Source: Lachnospiraceae bacterium
GTDB lineage: Bacteria; Bacillota; Clostridia; Lachnospirales; Lachnospiraceae
Length of the DNA: 64,000 nucleotides
Reading direction: 5' to 3'
Assembly: GCA_030523275.1 (NCBI GenBank)
Contig: JAUNIX010000009.1
Location: 28,344 to 92,343 of the forward strand
Shown here piece after piece: positions 26,478 to 36,285 of this stretch. The translations under genes and the position numbers were made by a program. The notes under the pieces were generated by a model that saw only the letters and a list, made by a program, of their open reading frames with translations, was not told where the DNA came from and did no database searches. Numbering within the stretch: the first letter of the stretch is position 1; every line of letters starts with the position of its first letter.

Positions 26478-27686
26478 TTATAAATTTTCTTCTAACGTTT
26501 TACGTACAGCTTTGATAAATCCTTCACTGTTAACCGCATTTACATTTTCAAGACTTGTGATCAACGCTAAGTCTTTTGTCATTGTTCCATTTTCAATCGT
26601 ATCAATCGTTGCTTTTTCTAATTTGTCTGCAAATATCACTAACTCATCAATTCCATCTAATTCACCACGTTTTCTCAATGCGCCTGTCCAAGCAAAGATG
26701 GTAGCTACTGAGTTTGTTGACGTTTCTTCTCCTGCTAAATGTTTATAATAATGTCTCTGTACCGTACCGTGTGCTGCTTCATATTCATAATATCCCTGTG
26801 GAGACACCAATACAGAAGTCATCATTGCCAAAGAACCACATGCAGATGAAATCATGTCACTCATAACATCACCATCATAGTTTTTGCATGCCCAAATAAA
26901 TCCACCTTCGGCTCTCATAACACGTGCCACTGCATCGTCAATTAATGTATAGAAATATTCAATTCCTAATTCATCAAATTTTTCTTTATATTCATTATCA
27001 AATACTTCCTGGAAAATATCTTTAAATGTATGATCATATTTTTTGGAAATTGTATCTTTTGTTGCAAACCATAAATCCTGTTTTGTGTCAATTGCAAAGC
27101 TAAAGCAACTTCTAGCAAAACTTTCAATTGAGTCATTGATATTATGCATACCCTGAACGATTCCGGCACTTGTAAAGTTATGTACTAATTCTCTTGTTTC
27201 TGTTCCATCTTCTGCTGTATAAACTAATTCTACTTTACCAGCTCCAGGAATTTTTAATTCAGATCCTTTGTATACATCACCGTATGCATGTCTGGCAATC
27301 GTAATTGGCTTTTTCCAACAAGAAACTTTTGGTTCAATTCCCTTTACCTGAATTGGAGCACGGAACACTGTTCCATCTAAAATGGCACGAATGGTACCGT
27401 TTGGACTTTTCCACATTTCCTTTAAGTCATATTCTGTCATACGAGCCGCATTTGGAGTGATGGTTGCACATTTTACAGCAACCCCATATTTTTTCGTTGC
27501 TTCTGCAGAATCAACGGTTACCTGATCATCGGTTTCATTTCTATGCTCTAAGCCCAAATCATAATAATCTGTTTTTAAATCAATGAATGGCAATAATAAA
27601 TCATCTTTGATCATCTTCCAAAGAATTCTGGTCATTTCATCTCCATCCATCTCAACTAATGGTGTTGTCATCTTAATTTTATTCAT
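26478..27686 (-). CDS. icd: NADP-dependent isocitrate dehydrogenase, eukaryotic-type
   Basis: 402 residues from ATG 27686 (AAAGGAG 9 nt upstream; the earlier ATG is too close to that site). It oxidises isocitrate to 2-oxoglutarate and CO2. Visible: [55 protein letters not shown] (substrate Arg), [20 protein letters not shown] (catalytic Lys/Asp region) and [15 protein letters not shown] (NADP-binding, His/Arg). This sequence class is the one of mitochondrial and cytosolic eukaryotic enzymes, also common in Lachnospiraceae. In such fermenters it feeds glutamate synthesis. No other TCA gene is adjacent. Confidence 0.93.
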   Translation of the reverse strand: MNKIKMTTPLVEMDGDEMTRILWKMIKDDLLLPFIDLKTDYYDLGLEHRNETDDQVTVDSAEATKKYGVAVKCATITPNAARMTEYDLKEMWKSPNGTIRAILDGTVFRAPIQVKGIEPKVSCWKKPITIARHAYGDVYKGSELKIPGAGKVELVYTAEDGTETRELVHNFTSAGIVQGMHNINDSIESFARSCFSFAIDTKQDLWFATKDTISKKYDHTFKDIFQEVFDNEYKEKFDELGIEYFYTLIDDAVARVMRAEGGFIWACKNYDGDVMSDMISSACGSLAMMTSVLVSPQGYYEYEAAHGTVQRHYYKHLAGEETSTNSVATIFAWTGALRKRGELDGIDELVIFADKLEKATIDTIENGTMTKDLALITSLENVNAVNSEGFIKAVRKTLEENL

Positions 27687-27879
27687 AATCATATTCTCCT
27701 TTATCACATTAAATATACTTCTAACACAAGATTTTCATTGTAGAAGCTCCGATTTACATCACTGCCATCTATTATACAATATGAAGTCTAATTTGTAAAA
27801 TACTTCATATAAAAATCTATTGAAAAAGGAACCACCAAATTAAAGGTGATTCCTCTTATCATCCATATTTTAATTGCTA

Positions 27880-28731
27880 TTATTCACCTAATTTTAATGC
27901 AACGAAACATCCAATGATAAATGCGATTGCACTTGTTATAACTGTCATAATTGTGACATTCGTTATATTAGCCATCATTAATATTGCAATCGGTGAACCA
28001 GTGATCAAACCTAGAATTGCACAATAGGCAATCGCCGGTGCATGATCAAAAACATATTCTACAAATTTCGCTATCGCAAAGATACCCAGTACCACTCCAA
28101 TACCGAACGGAATTAAAATCCACATATAACTCATTACACCAGCTATATCTCCTGCTGCTAAAGATGAGATGAAACCGGTAATCGTGTTTAAAATTGGATT
28201 ATAATATCCCATGATCATCAACATCATCGAACCACTGACTCCAGGAATCACCATAGTTGCTGATGCAATCACTCCAACTACAAAGAGTTTTATAAACATC
28301 AATATACTTGGCACTAGTTGCACTTCACTACCCTGACCATTTCCCAAAATTGGGAAAAATACAACAATCGCTAAAAAGATTACAAATGCAATTACTGCCC
28401 CTGCTGTAATTCTCTGTTCTTTTGTCTTACGCCATATGATTGGTAGTCCACCAATGATCAAACCAATGAACAAAAGATTGGTCTGTACCGGATAATTTGC
28501 AAACAGCCATTTAATTACAAATGCCAAAATACCGATTCCAAGTAATGCACCTATCGCAATTGGAAGTAAAATCCGCATACTTTTTTTGATGTCCTTAAAA
28601 ATATGCGTGATCGCCGTAATTAGTTTGTCATAAATGCCCATCGATACGGCCATTGTTCCGCCGCTGACTCCCGGTATAATATTTGCTACGCCAACGAGTG
28701 ATCCTTTTAAAATATCTTTTACAAATTCCAT
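27880..28731 (-). CDS. DUF368 membrane protein, undecaprenyl-phosphate translocase family
   Basis: 283 residues; AGGGG precedes the ATG. About eight membrane helices with the duplicated family signature: VGVANIIPGVSGGTMAVSMG near the N-terminus and SATMVIPGVSGSMMLMIMGY in the middle, a pseudo-twofold repeat. Proteins of this family (PopT type) have been shown to recycle undecaprenyl phosphate across the membrane; that activity here is inferred from family. The gene follows htpG by 14 bp and is probably in its transcript, so it may be heat-controlled. Confidence 0.85.
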   Translation of the reverse strand: MEFVKDILKGSLVGVANIIPGVSGGTMAVSMGIYDKLITAITHIFKDIKKSMRILLPIAIGALLGIGILAFVIKWLFANYPVQTNLLFIGLIIGGLPIIWRKTKEQRITAGAVIAFVIFLAIVVFFPILGNGQGSEVQLVPSILMFIKLFVVGVIASATMVIPGVSGSMMLMIMGYYNPILNTITGFISSLAAGDIAGVMSYMWILIPFGIGVVLGIFAIAKFVEYVFDHAPAIAYCAILGLITGSPIAILMMANITNVTIMTVITSAIAFIIGCFVALKLGE

Positions 28732-28745
28732 AAAAATCCCCTATG

Positions 28746-30677
28746 TTAGATGAGTAAACCTAAAATTTCATTACTTCTTGCAATGAAGTTTGTCATAGAC
28801 TCTGCATCCAATGGTTTATTAGACAGTTCAGCCAAATCATAAAGATGTTTACAGATCATATCTGTATGTTCCCCTTCAGGCTGTTCCATCACATATTTTA
28901 CAAGACGGTTATTGACATTTAATACTAAAGTCTCTCCACCTTCCATGCCAAACATTGCTGGATCCATTTCTCCACCCATGTTGTACATCTTCATCATTTC
29001 CTGCATACGTCTAGACTCTTCACTAAGGGTTATCATAGCAGAAACGTTTTCATTTTTCAATCTTTCTGCTTTTACTGTAAGATTTTCTTTCGAAAGTGCT
29101 TTCTTAAAGATTTCTCCTAGTTTCTCACCCATAGACTTCATTTCTTCTTCATCAGACTCTTCTGTTAAAGTCTCAGCAACATCCGCATCAATTCGTAAGA
29201 ATTTCACATCCTGATTTGCCTGTTCCAAATGAGTGATGTACGCACTATCGATATTTTGTGTCAGATATACAGCATCCATCTCCTGTTCTTTGAACATGTT
29301 AATATACTGAGACTGCACCACTTCATCTGTTACATAAAATACCTTATTTTCATTCTTATCCTTTGCAGCCTCTAAATATTCCGGTAAAGTTACATATTTC
29401 TTATCTAAATTTTTAAATAAGATATAGTCTTTCATTTTCTTATTGAATTTTTCATCTTTTAAGCAGCCAAATTTGATAAATGGACTGATGTCATCCCAAT
29501 ATTTTTCATAATTTTCTTTATCTGTCTTACACATACCTGAAAGCTTATCTGCTACTTTCTTAGTAATATAATCAGAAATTTTCTTTACAAATCCATCATT
29601 TTGTAATGCACTTCTAGATACATTTAATGGTAAATCAGGACAATCGATAACTCCTTTTAATAAAAGTAAAAACTCAGGAATTACTTCCTTGATATTATCC
29701 GCAATAAATACCTGATTGTTGTATAATTTAATGGTACCTTCGATGGATTCATACTCATAATTAATTTTAGGGAAATATAAAATTCCTTTTAAATTAAATG
29801 GATAATCCATATTCAGATGAATCCAGAATAAAGGTTCTTTATAATCCATAAATACTTTACGATAAAATTCTTTATAGTCTTCTTCGCTACATTCGTTTGG
29901 ATGTTTTGCCCAGAGTGGAACCGTATCATTGATTGGTTTTGGTTCTTCTGGTTCTTTTGCTTCATTTTCTTCTGCATTTTCATCCGCAGGAGTACCATCT
30001 TCATTGACAATCTCTGGTTTTTCTTCTTCCGGTTTATTCTTTTCATCTTCATTTACAAAGTAAATTTCTTCTGGCATAAAAGAACAATATTTATTTAAAA
30101 CTTCACGCACGCGAAATTCATTTGCAAACTCAACGCTATCCTCACCTAAGTATAAGGTGATTTCTGTACCACGTTCTGTACGCTCTCCATCTTCCATTGC
30201 AAATTCAGTACCGCCATCACATTCCCAGTGAACAGGTACAGCGTCTTCTTTATAAGAAAGAGTATCGATCGTAACTTTTTCTGCAACCATAAAGGCAGAA
30301 TAGAAACCTAATCCAAAATGACCGATAATCTGATCTTCATTTGTCTTGTCTTTATATTTTGCAAGGAAATCTTCTGCTCCGGAAAATGCAATCTGGTTAA
30401 TGTATTCTTCTACTTCATCTGATGTCATACCAAGTCCATTATCAATTACTTTGATTGTTTTGTGTTCTGGACTTACTTTGACTTCTACCTGATAATGATT
30501 GTCTTCTGGCTCTTCAAATTCTCCAATCATATCCAATTTTCTTAATTTTGTGATCGCATCACATGCATTCGAAACCAATTCTCTCAAAAAGATGTCATGG
30601 TCAGAATATAACCATTTCTTAATAATTGGAAAAATATTTTCACTATTAATTGATAAACTTCCTTTTTTGTTACTCAT
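28746..30677 (-). CDS. htpG: HtpG, Hsp90-family chaperone
   Basis: 643 residues; AAAGGAG precedes the ATG. N-terminal GHKL ATPase: ELVSNACDAITKLR, DNGLGMTSDEV, IGHFGLGFYSAFMV. The middle domain has RGVxDCPDLPLNVSRS-like sequence (KGVIDCPDLPLNVSRSALQN). Between them, at about residues 210-255, lies a highly acidic Glu/Pro-rich linker (EDEKNKPEEEKPEIV and ENEAKEPEEPKPI), a feature more usual in eukaryotic Hsp90 than in HtpG. Transcription should start from a CIRCE-flanked sigma-A promoter at 30800-30862, so HrcA control is likely. Confidence 0.95.
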   Translation of the reverse strand: MSNKKGSLSINSENIFPIIKKWLYSDHDIFLRELVSNACDAITKLRKLDMIGEFEEPEDNHYQVEVKVSPEHKTIKVIDNGLGMTSDEVEEYINQIAFSGAEDFLAKYKDKTNEDQIIGHFGLGFYSAFMVAEKVTIDTLSYKEDAVPVHWECDGGTEFAMEDGERTERGTEITLYLGEDSVEFANEFRVREVLNKYCSFMPEEIYFVNEDEKNKPEEEKPEIVNEDGTPADENAEENEAKEPEEPKPINDTVPLWAKHPNECSEEDYKEFYRKVFMDYKEPLFWIHLNMDYPFNLKGILYFPKINYEYESIEGTIKLYNNQVFIADNIKEVIPEFLLLLKGVIDCPDLPLNVSRSALQNDGFVKKISDYITKKVADKLSGMCKTDKENYEKYWDDISPFIKFGCLKDEKFNKKMKDYILFKNLDKKYVTLPEYLEAAKDKNENKVFYVTDEVVQSQYINMFKEQEMDAVYLTQNIDSAYITHLEQANQDVKFLRIDADVAETLTEESDEEEMKSMGEKLGEIFKKALSKENLTVKAERLKNENVSAMITLSEESRRMQEMMKMYNMGGEMDPAMFGMEGGETLVLNVNNRLVKYVMEQPEGEHTDMICKHLYDLAELSNKPLDAESMTNFIARSNEILGLLI

Positions 30678-30738
30678 AACAAATGCATCTCCTTTTTCAT
30701 CTTACTTATCATAATTTATTATTTTCTGCTTGATAATA

Positions 30739-30786
30739 CATACCTTATTTTGTAACACACAATTACAAAAAATAAAGCCTGGTATG
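30739..30786 (-). promoter_or_regulatory. Stem-loop at the 5' end of the htpG mRNA
   Basis: CATACC-TTATTTTGTAA (30739-30755) pairs with TTACAAAAAATAA...GGTATG (30763-30786) with an internal bulge. With the predicted start near 30793, this hairpin would begin within about 10 nt of the mRNA 5' end, followed by about 60 nt of leader before the ribosome site. It could stabilise the mRNA or respond to temperature; no activity is shown. Confidence 0.5.
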
Positions 30787-30799
30787 TTCGGATGAATAT

Positions 30800-30862
30800 A
30801 TATTAATACTGCCAATTAAGAATGTCAAGAAAAAATTAGCACTCATTTAAAGTGAGTGCTAA
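30800..30862 (-). promoter_or_regulatory. CIRCE operator and sigma-A promoter of htpG
   Basis: A perfect CIRCE (TTAGCACTC, 9-nt spacer, GAGTGCTAA) lies at 30836-30862. Immediately downstream on the minus strand are TTGACA (30823-30828), a 17-bp spacer and TAATAT (30800-30805). HrcA repressor binding here would block RNA polymerase until heat stress. The promoter serves htpG and probably the DUF368 gene. Confidence 0.93.
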
Positions 30863-30898
30863 TAAATATAGGTTTTGTTGAAAAAAACAGAAGCTGTG

Positions 30899-31396
30899 TT
30901 ATTCCACAACAGCTTCTATTCCTTTTTGCTTTAAGTATTTTTGAACCATGTCTTCCCAAAGATAGTCCAATCCTTTTTCCAATGTAAAAGTCTTTAGAGA
31001 TACTCCTGTCGTACAACTTAGTTTTCCTTGTTTAAAATAAATATTGAAAAACAGTCCTCTGACATCCGATGGGTTAATCGGCAAATTATTCTGCAAAATC
31101 ATCTTCTCTGTATTGGAAGGAGAAAGCATAAATACAAGCTGCATTGTCTCTGGCGTTTTATGCCCACGAATCATTGAAAATACAATCTGCTTCTGCTCTT
31201 TCCAAAGTGCATACGTTCGTCCTTCTAAAATCTCTTTTTCATCCTGATCAAAGAACTCCATATTGAGCTTCCCATCTATCACATAAGCCGTAGCCATTTT
31301 TACTTTTACTTCATATAACCAAAAAGCATCAAAAGTCGCTTTTGAAAACAAATGTAGCATAAATTGTTTCACATCTTCGATTTGTAATGCAACCAT
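30899..31396 (-). CDS. DUF5721-like protein
   Basis: 165 residues from the ATG at 31396 (GGAG 7 nt upstream; the ATG at 31402 is too close). Sequence MVALQIEDVKQFMLHLFSKA...FWLYEVKVKMATAYVIDGKL resembles DUF5721 proteins of Lachnospiraceae, a small alpha/beta cytoplasmic family with no known role. No membrane segment or catalytic motif is evident. It ends 36 bp before the htpG CIRCE and lies upstream of htpG on the same strand. Confidence 0.7.
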   Translation of the reverse strand: MVALQIEDVKQFMLHLFSKATFDAFWLYEVKVKMATAYVIDGKLNMEFFDQDEKEILEGRTYALWKEQKQIVFSMIRGHKTPETMQLVFMLSPSNTEKMILQNNLPINPSDVRGLFFNIYFKQGKLSCTTGVSLKTFTLEKGLDYLWEDMVQKYLKQKGIEAVVE

Positions 31397-31461
31397 ATCC
31401 ATTCTCCATTCTTCTAAATATCGATATCATTATAGCATGTTTCATCGAAGAATTGTATCTT

Positions 31462-32862
31462 TTAGTTACTTGGTGCGTCTGATTTACTTCCAAGAGTGAC
31501 ATTCACAGTCACATCTTTATAATCGCCCATCTGTCCCTGGCGTTTTACTTTTACAGTCGCTTTTGTTCCTGACGACTTTTTCGATAATTTATTTTGAAGG
31601 CTATCCATGGTGCTGACAGCACTTCCATCAAATTCTACAATTACATCGCCTGCTTGAATTCCGGCTTTTTGCGCAGGAGAATTTTTTGCGACTTCACTTA
31701 CATAAATACCATTTGGCATACCATAAGCATCTGCCATATCATCCGAGATATCACCACCGGTAATACCCAAATATGCTTGTTTTGATTCTGGAATTGTAGT
31801 CTCATTGATCAGACTATCAATGATTGGTTTTGCTGTATTAATCGGAATTGCATAACCCATACCTTCTACTTCTTCTGAAGAAAATTTAACAGTATTGATT
31901 CCAACTAATTCCCCTTTGCTATTCAATAAAGCTCCGCCACTGTTACCAGGGTTGATCGCTGCATCTGTCTGAATCAGAGTCATTGTTTTATCTGTAAGCT
32001 GCACTTCTCGATTTAATGCACTGATATAACCTCCAGTTACAGATTGTCCATACCCTAATGCATTACCAATGGCAACTGCCTGCTCACCAACGACCAGATT
32101 TTCCGAATCTCCCATGGTAATGATCTTAATGGCATTTAATGTTGAAGATTTGATTTTTGATAGCTTAACAGTAACTACAGCGATATCAGCATCTGAATCT
32201 GTACCTTTGACCTCTGCTTCAACGGTTGTATCATCGCAAAAACCAACTGCCAGAGAAAGCGCGTCTTCAACAACATGATTATTGGTTGCTATATAAAGAT
32301 TATTTTTATCTTTTCCAACAATGATACCCGAACCGCTTCCTTCTGCTTCCTGTGTAGATTCTCCAAAAAATCCACGACTTCTACTTTGGAAAGTACCGTT
32401 AATCGAAACAATCGATGGAAGCACATTTTTGGAAACTGTTGATAAATCTGCCTGAGCACCTGCAGACGATTTTGTGGATACGGTCTGCGTTGTCGCTAGC
32501 TGTTTTGTATCATTTGATGTAATACCAGCCTTTTGTAGTCCATAGTTCACACCTTGAAAGGCAACACCTGCAACCAAGCCAAATACAAGGCCATAAGCTG
32601 CCACTTTTGCAAATTTTTTGATCACTTTACTGCTATTTCCTTTACTTTTCTTTCTTTCTTTTTTTGGAGGTTTATCATCAATGATTTCCTCCACTACTTC
32701 TTCTACATATTCAATCTCGGGTTCATCTTTACGAAAACTATAATGATACGTAGAATCTGTCTCTTCTGTTGGTTCTTTTATCATTTCCTCCGGTGTTTCT
32801 TCCATATTATGAACGGATGGATCATCCGGATTCATGATATCTTTATCAAAATAATCCTTCAT
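31462..32862 (-). CDS. htrA: HtrA/DegP-family serine protease, membrane anchored, with PDZ domain
   Basis: 466 residues from ATG 32862, chosen for the AAAGGGG site before it. A long acidic cytoplasmic tail with basic KKERKKSKG precedes one membrane helix (VAAYGLVFGLVAGVAFQG). The trypsin-like domain has the triad His in ATNNHVVEDA, Asp in DSDADIAVVTV and Ser in NPGNSGGALLNSKG. A single PDZ domain follows (GIYVSEVAKNSPAQKAGIQAGDVIVEFDG). Such proteases degrade misfolded exported proteins. It is divergent from the LCP gene, with both promoters in 32863-33042. Confidence 0.93.
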   Translation of the reverse strand: MKDYFDKDIMNPDDPSVHNMEETPEEMIKEPTEETDSTYHYSFRKDEPEIEYVEEVVEEIIDDKPPKKERKKSKGNSSKVIKKFAKVAAYGLVFGLVAGVAFQGVNYGLQKAGITSNDTKQLATTQTVSTKSSAGAQADLSTVSKNVLPSIVSINGTFQSRSRGFFGESTQEAEGSGSGIIVGKDKNNLYIATNNHVVEDALSLAVGFCDDTTVEAEVKGTDSDADIAVVTVKLSKIKSSTLNAIKIITMGDSENLVVGEQAVAIGNALGYGQSVTGGYISALNREVQLTDKTMTLIQTDAAINPGNSGGALLNSKGELVGINTVKFSSEEVEGMGYAIPINTAKPIIDSLINETTIPESKQAYLGITGGDISDDMADAYGMPNGIYVSEVAKNSPAQKAGIQAGDVIVEFDGSAVSTMDSLQNKLSKKSSGTKATVKVKRQGQMGDYKDVTVNVTLGSKSDAPSN

Positions 32863-33042
32863 GGTAATTTCCCCTTTCTGTTTTATCAATCATTATATGA
32901 TATTTCTTTTGTTTCTACTATCATAACAGCCAAATGTGTAAAAATTATGTTTTTCGCAAAACTTTTTTAAGAAAAATAACATTGTTTCTATTATAGTATT
33001 GTTGTAGAATAAAATCAGAAAATAAGAAATGAGGAAGAATAT

Positions 33043-34080
33043 ATGAAAAAACAATCCAGAAAAAAACGCAAACGACGTCATTCTCTATTATATAAGTTTA
33101 TTTTTCTGATAGAGATTATTATTATCTTAGCGTTTATTATTTTTGGTATCTTATTAAAATCGATCAGCAGTGTAAACACGACTCCTCTAGAAAAGGAAAA
33201 ATTGGTTACTGTTCATGAAGATACCAATATGGACGATTATACAAATATTGCATTGTTCGGAGTTGATACTAGATCAGAAGATTTGAGCAGTGAAAAAAGC
33301 CGTTCGGATGCGATCATTGTTGCCAGTATTAATAACCAGTCAAAAGAAGTAAAACTAATTTCTCTGTACCGTGATACATACTGCAGCGTCAATGGAACTT
33401 ATACAAAACTAACCCACGCCTATGCTTATGGTGGACCAGAGCTTGCAATCAGCACGATCAACCGAAACTTAGATTTAAACATTGAGCAATATGCAACTGT
33501 AAATTTCAAAATTATGGTCGATATTGTAAATGCAATTGGCGGTGTTGAATTAGAAGTGGAATCTGATTTTATCGATGATCTAAATACTTACATCAGAGAA
33601 ATGAATCGACAGAATGGTGGTAATTCTCCAGAATTTACCTCCGCCGGACCTTACACCTTTGATGGCAATCAGGCGGTGGCATACGCTCGAATTCGACATA
33701 ATCAAAATGGAGATTTTAGTCGTGCCAGCCGTCAAAGAATTTTATTACAGGCAATCGCAAAACAAGCACAACATCATCCACTTTCCTTTTTAAAGGCAGT
33801 TAATAAGGTGTTACCACAAGTACAGACAAACATGACGACAAGTGATATTACAAAAATGCTCTTAAGTGCTTCCAGTTATAACATTGTCGAAAATGATGGT
33901 TTCCCATACGACCATACAGAGGCACGTTTATCTGATGGACTATATTATGATATACCTAGAACCTTAAAGACAAATGTTATTAAACTTCATGAAAATTTAT
34001 TTGGAACTGAAAATTATCAGGTAAGTGATGAACTAAACAAAATCAATGATAAGATTTGCTTACAAACTGGATTCTATTAA
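33043..34080 (+). CDS. LytR-CpsA-Psr (LCP) family cell-wall polymer ligase
   Basis: 345 residues; GAGGAAG precedes the ATG. Basic cytoplasmic tail (KKQSRKKRKRRHS), one membrane helix, then the LCP domain: IALFGVDTRSE, SRSDAIIVASIN, SLYRDTYCSV (the conserved Arg that binds the pyrophosphate), THAYAYGGPELAISTINR, IGGVELEV, and AYARIRHNQNGDFSRASRQR (the R-x-R motif). LCP enzymes move teichoic acids or capsules from undecaprenyl-PP to peptidoglycan, which fits the polymer locus at 16.7-25.9 kb. It is one of the few plus-strand genes. Confidence 0.92.
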   Translation: MKKQSRKKRKRRHSLLYKFIFLIEIIIILAFIIFGILLKSISSVNTTPLEKEKLVTVHEDTNMDDYTNIALFGVDTRSEDLSSEKSRSDAIIVASINNQSKEVKLISLYRDTYCSVNGTYTKLTHAYAYGGPELAISTINRNLDLNIEQYATVNFKIMVDIVNAIGGVELEVESDFIDDLNTYIREMNRQNGGNSPEFTSAGPYTFDGNQAVAYARIRHNQNGDFSRASRQRILLQAIAKQAQHHPLSFLKAVNKVLPQVQTNMTTSDITKMLLSASSYNIVENDGFPYDHTEARLSDGLYYDIPRTLKTNVIKLHENLFGTENYQVSDELNKINDKICLQTGFY

Positions 34081-34084
34081 AGTA

Positions 34085-34122
34085 AAAAACAGGACATTTC
34101 AAAATTGAAATGCCCTGTTTTT
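34085..34122. terminator. Bidirectional terminator between the LCP gene and cdaR
   Basis: AAAAACAGGACATTTCAA pairs with 34105-34122 except for one mismatch, with a 2-nt loop and A/T runs at each end. It lies between convergent genes and can serve both. Confidence 0.85.
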
Positions 34123-34132
34123 CATTGTTGTT

Positions 34133-35410
34133 TTATTCGTCTTCCTCAGTTTCTGTATCGGACGTCGTGGTATCATTTTTATCGATAATCGTAATACCAA
34201 TCTTTTGACTTCCAGATATCTCTACATTTTTAATATCCGCAAAATGAATGGTCACATTATGATTTCCAAGTTTTAAATCCTTGAGATCAATTTGCGGTCT
34301 TAGATTCTCAATCGTTGCCTTTTTTAATGAATCTTTTAATCCCATCAAATGAATTTTCTTATTGGTCTCTTCAAATTCTACATCATAGTGATTTTCATTA
34401 TTCAAAATCTGAATATCATCTGCTTTTATTGTCAAATCTTTTTCTGTAGTTTGATCGATATTAACCTTTACCATAATCGCATTTTCTTCCTGTGCCAAAG
34501 AAATTCCATCTGGCAGTGCTACGTCATTTAAATCGATCGTTTTCTCAACAGTCGACTTCTTACCAGTAATATCAATCGATGGAAGTTCTAATTTTGATAC
34601 TTTTTCCAAGTCTTTCGTTTCACCAGTGACAGTGACATATTTCGGTTCATAATCGATTGTTCCAAGTACGTAGCCATTAGCTGGCTTCCCGATTGTCTTT
34701 AATGTCAATGGAAGTTTTTTCGTTTTCCAAATCTCTACTTTTACTTTAATTTTATCAACATCAAGTTTGATACGTTTTGTATCTACAATATTTCCGTCCG
34801 AATCATAACATACTGGTTCTACGTTTGTTACAATATCGCTACTTACATCATCCACATTGACTGCCACTCGTACTTGTTTGATATTTTTCACAATACTTAC
34901 CGGACCTTTGACACTGATCAAATTTGGATTTGTAACCTTCTTGCCAATAGAATATCCATCTGCAGGTTTTCCATTTGTCTCAGCAACAACTGGTACTTGC
35001 ACTTGTTGCAAATCTTCAACTTCCAACGTCATCGTCTTATCATTTCCAAGAATAATTTCGATATCATCCGCATACTTTTTGGCCGTCACTTTAATTGGAA
35101 CTGCATTCACGCTTGATAATTCAGATAAATCTGCTGTCACCACAAAATCCGTACGTTTTAATTTATCAACAATTGTTTTTTTCCCTTTAATGGAAAATGT
35201 AATTTTCTCTCCACTGGCAATTTGATAGGTCTGATTCAGATTATTCAATACATCCGAATTTGTAATCGTAACTTCCATGCCAGAAAAGGTTCGTGTTGTA
35301 ATCGGATCTTCTGTATTAATCACAAGTATCCACAGACAAATCGCTAATAATAGAGAAAGGATACGCAAGGATAAATTTCCGGATAAATATTTGTCAATCT
35401 TTTCTTTCAT
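34133..35410 (-). CDS. cdaR: CdaR (YbbR-domain) regulator of diadenylate cyclase
   Basis: 425 residues; GAAGGGA precedes the ATG. One N-terminal membrane helix (LSLRILSLLLAICLWILVI) followed by four YbbR repeats, seen as recurring V-x-x-x-x-G-K-P-A-x-G-Y-x-x-G (ETNGKPADGYSIGKKV and KTIGKPANGYVLGTID), ending in an acidic tail. CdaR binds and modulates the cyclase CdaA from outside the membrane. It overlaps cdaA by 17 bp. Confidence 0.9.
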   Translation of the reverse strand: MKEKIDKYLSGNLSLRILSLLLAICLWILVINTEDPITTRTFSGMEVTITNSDVLNNLNQTYQIASGEKITFSIKGKKTIVDKLKRTDFVVTADLSELSSVNAVPIKVTAKKYADDIEIILGNDKTMTLEVEDLQQVQVPVVAETNGKPADGYSIGKKVTNPNLISVKGPVSIVKNIKQVRVAVNVDDVSSDIVTNVEPVCYDSDGNIVDTKRIKLDVDKIKVKVEIWKTKKLPLTLKTIGKPANGYVLGTIDYEPKYVTVTGETKDLEKVSKLELPSIDITGKKSTVEKTIDLNDVALPDGISLAQEENAIMVKVNIDQTTEKDLTIKADDIQILNNENHYDVEFEETNKKIHLMGLKDSLKKATIENLRPQIDLKDLKLGNHNVTIHFADIKNVEISGSQKIGITIIDKNDTTTSDTETEEDE

Positions 35411-36275
35411 GTTTATCCCTTCCTTTCCAGAATTTTAATTTCTTAACTTTTTTAACTTCTGAGTCATCCGTCTTCAGAACCTGAAGATAACGTTTTAGGG
35501 AGTCAGCATTCAAATCACGATATAATCTACCTCGTTCTGCTATCGAAATACTACCTGTTTCTTCTGATACGGCAATGGAAATACTATCTGAAACTTCACT
35601 CATTCCAATAGCCGCACGATGTCTGGTTCCCAGTTCTTTTCCAATTTCTAAACTATCTGATAGTGGAAGATAACAAGTTGCTGATACAATACGGCTACCC
35701 CGAATCAGAACTGCACCATCGTGGAGAGGTGTATTATGCTCAAAAATATTAATTAATAATTGACTGGTAATCTTTGCATCAACAGGTATCCCTGTACGCT
35801 CAATCTCACTCAGTCCTACCTCTCGTTCAAATACAATTAACGCTCCTGTTTTCACTTTTCCCATTTCTACACAGGCTCTGGCAATTGCCTGAATACATTT
35901 ATCATCAAATTCTTCTTTTTCTTTTGAATCATCCAATGAAAAAATATTCGTAATGACATTTCTCCTGCCCAGAGACTCCAGAGCATGTCTAAGTTCTGGC
36001 TGGAAAATGATGATTGCAGCCGTAATACCAATACTAAAAAATCTTTCTAAAATCCACATAATGGTATGTAATTGCAAAACAGTCGCCACAATCGTAAAAC
36101 CGACTAACACCATCAGCCCTTTAAACAGCATCCAGGCTCTCGTATTTCGAATCCAGCGGATTACTTCATAAATAATCACACTGACAATCAAAATATCGAC
36201 GATATCATTCACCCCGGCATGCGGTGGAGAAATCAAGTTTATATATTCTTGTATATTCGCTAAAATGTTATGCAC
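35394..36275 (-). CDS. cdaA: Diadenylate cyclase CdaA (c-di-AMP synthase)
   Basis: 293 residues from a GTG start (AGAGGGA upstream). Three N-terminal membrane helices (VNDIVDILIVSVIIYEVIRW, AWMLFKGLMVLVGFTIVATV, IMWILERFFSIGITAAIIIF) then the DAC domain: RVGLSE-like EVGLSEIERTG, NTPLHDGAVLIRG (DGA motif) and LGTRHRAAIGMSE (RHR motif), both needed to condense two ATP to c-di-AMP. c-di-AMP controls potassium/osmolyte balance and wall stress. It is followed by cdaR; glmM is not adjacent here, unlike in Bacillus. Confidence 0.95.
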   Translation of the reverse strand: MHNILANIQEYINLISPPHAGVNDIVDILIVSVIIYEVIRWIRNTRAWMLFKGLMVLVGFTIVATVLQLHTIMWILERFFSIGITAAIIIFQPELRHALESLGRRNVITNIFSLDDSKEKEEFDDKCIQAIARACVEMGKVKTGALIVFEREVGLSEIERTGIPVDAKITSQLLINIFEHNTPLHDGAVLIRGSRIVSATCYLPLSDSLEIGKELGTRHRAAIGMSEVSDSISIAVSEETGSISIAERGRLYRDLNADSLKRYLQVLKTDDSEVKKVKKLKFWKGRDKHERKD

Positions 36276-36285
36276 AAATATCCCT

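Noticed and set aside
29813..30098. Lys- and Phe-rich frames over the htpG linker
   Set aside because: Shadows of the acidic linker codons (GAA/GAG) in other frames.
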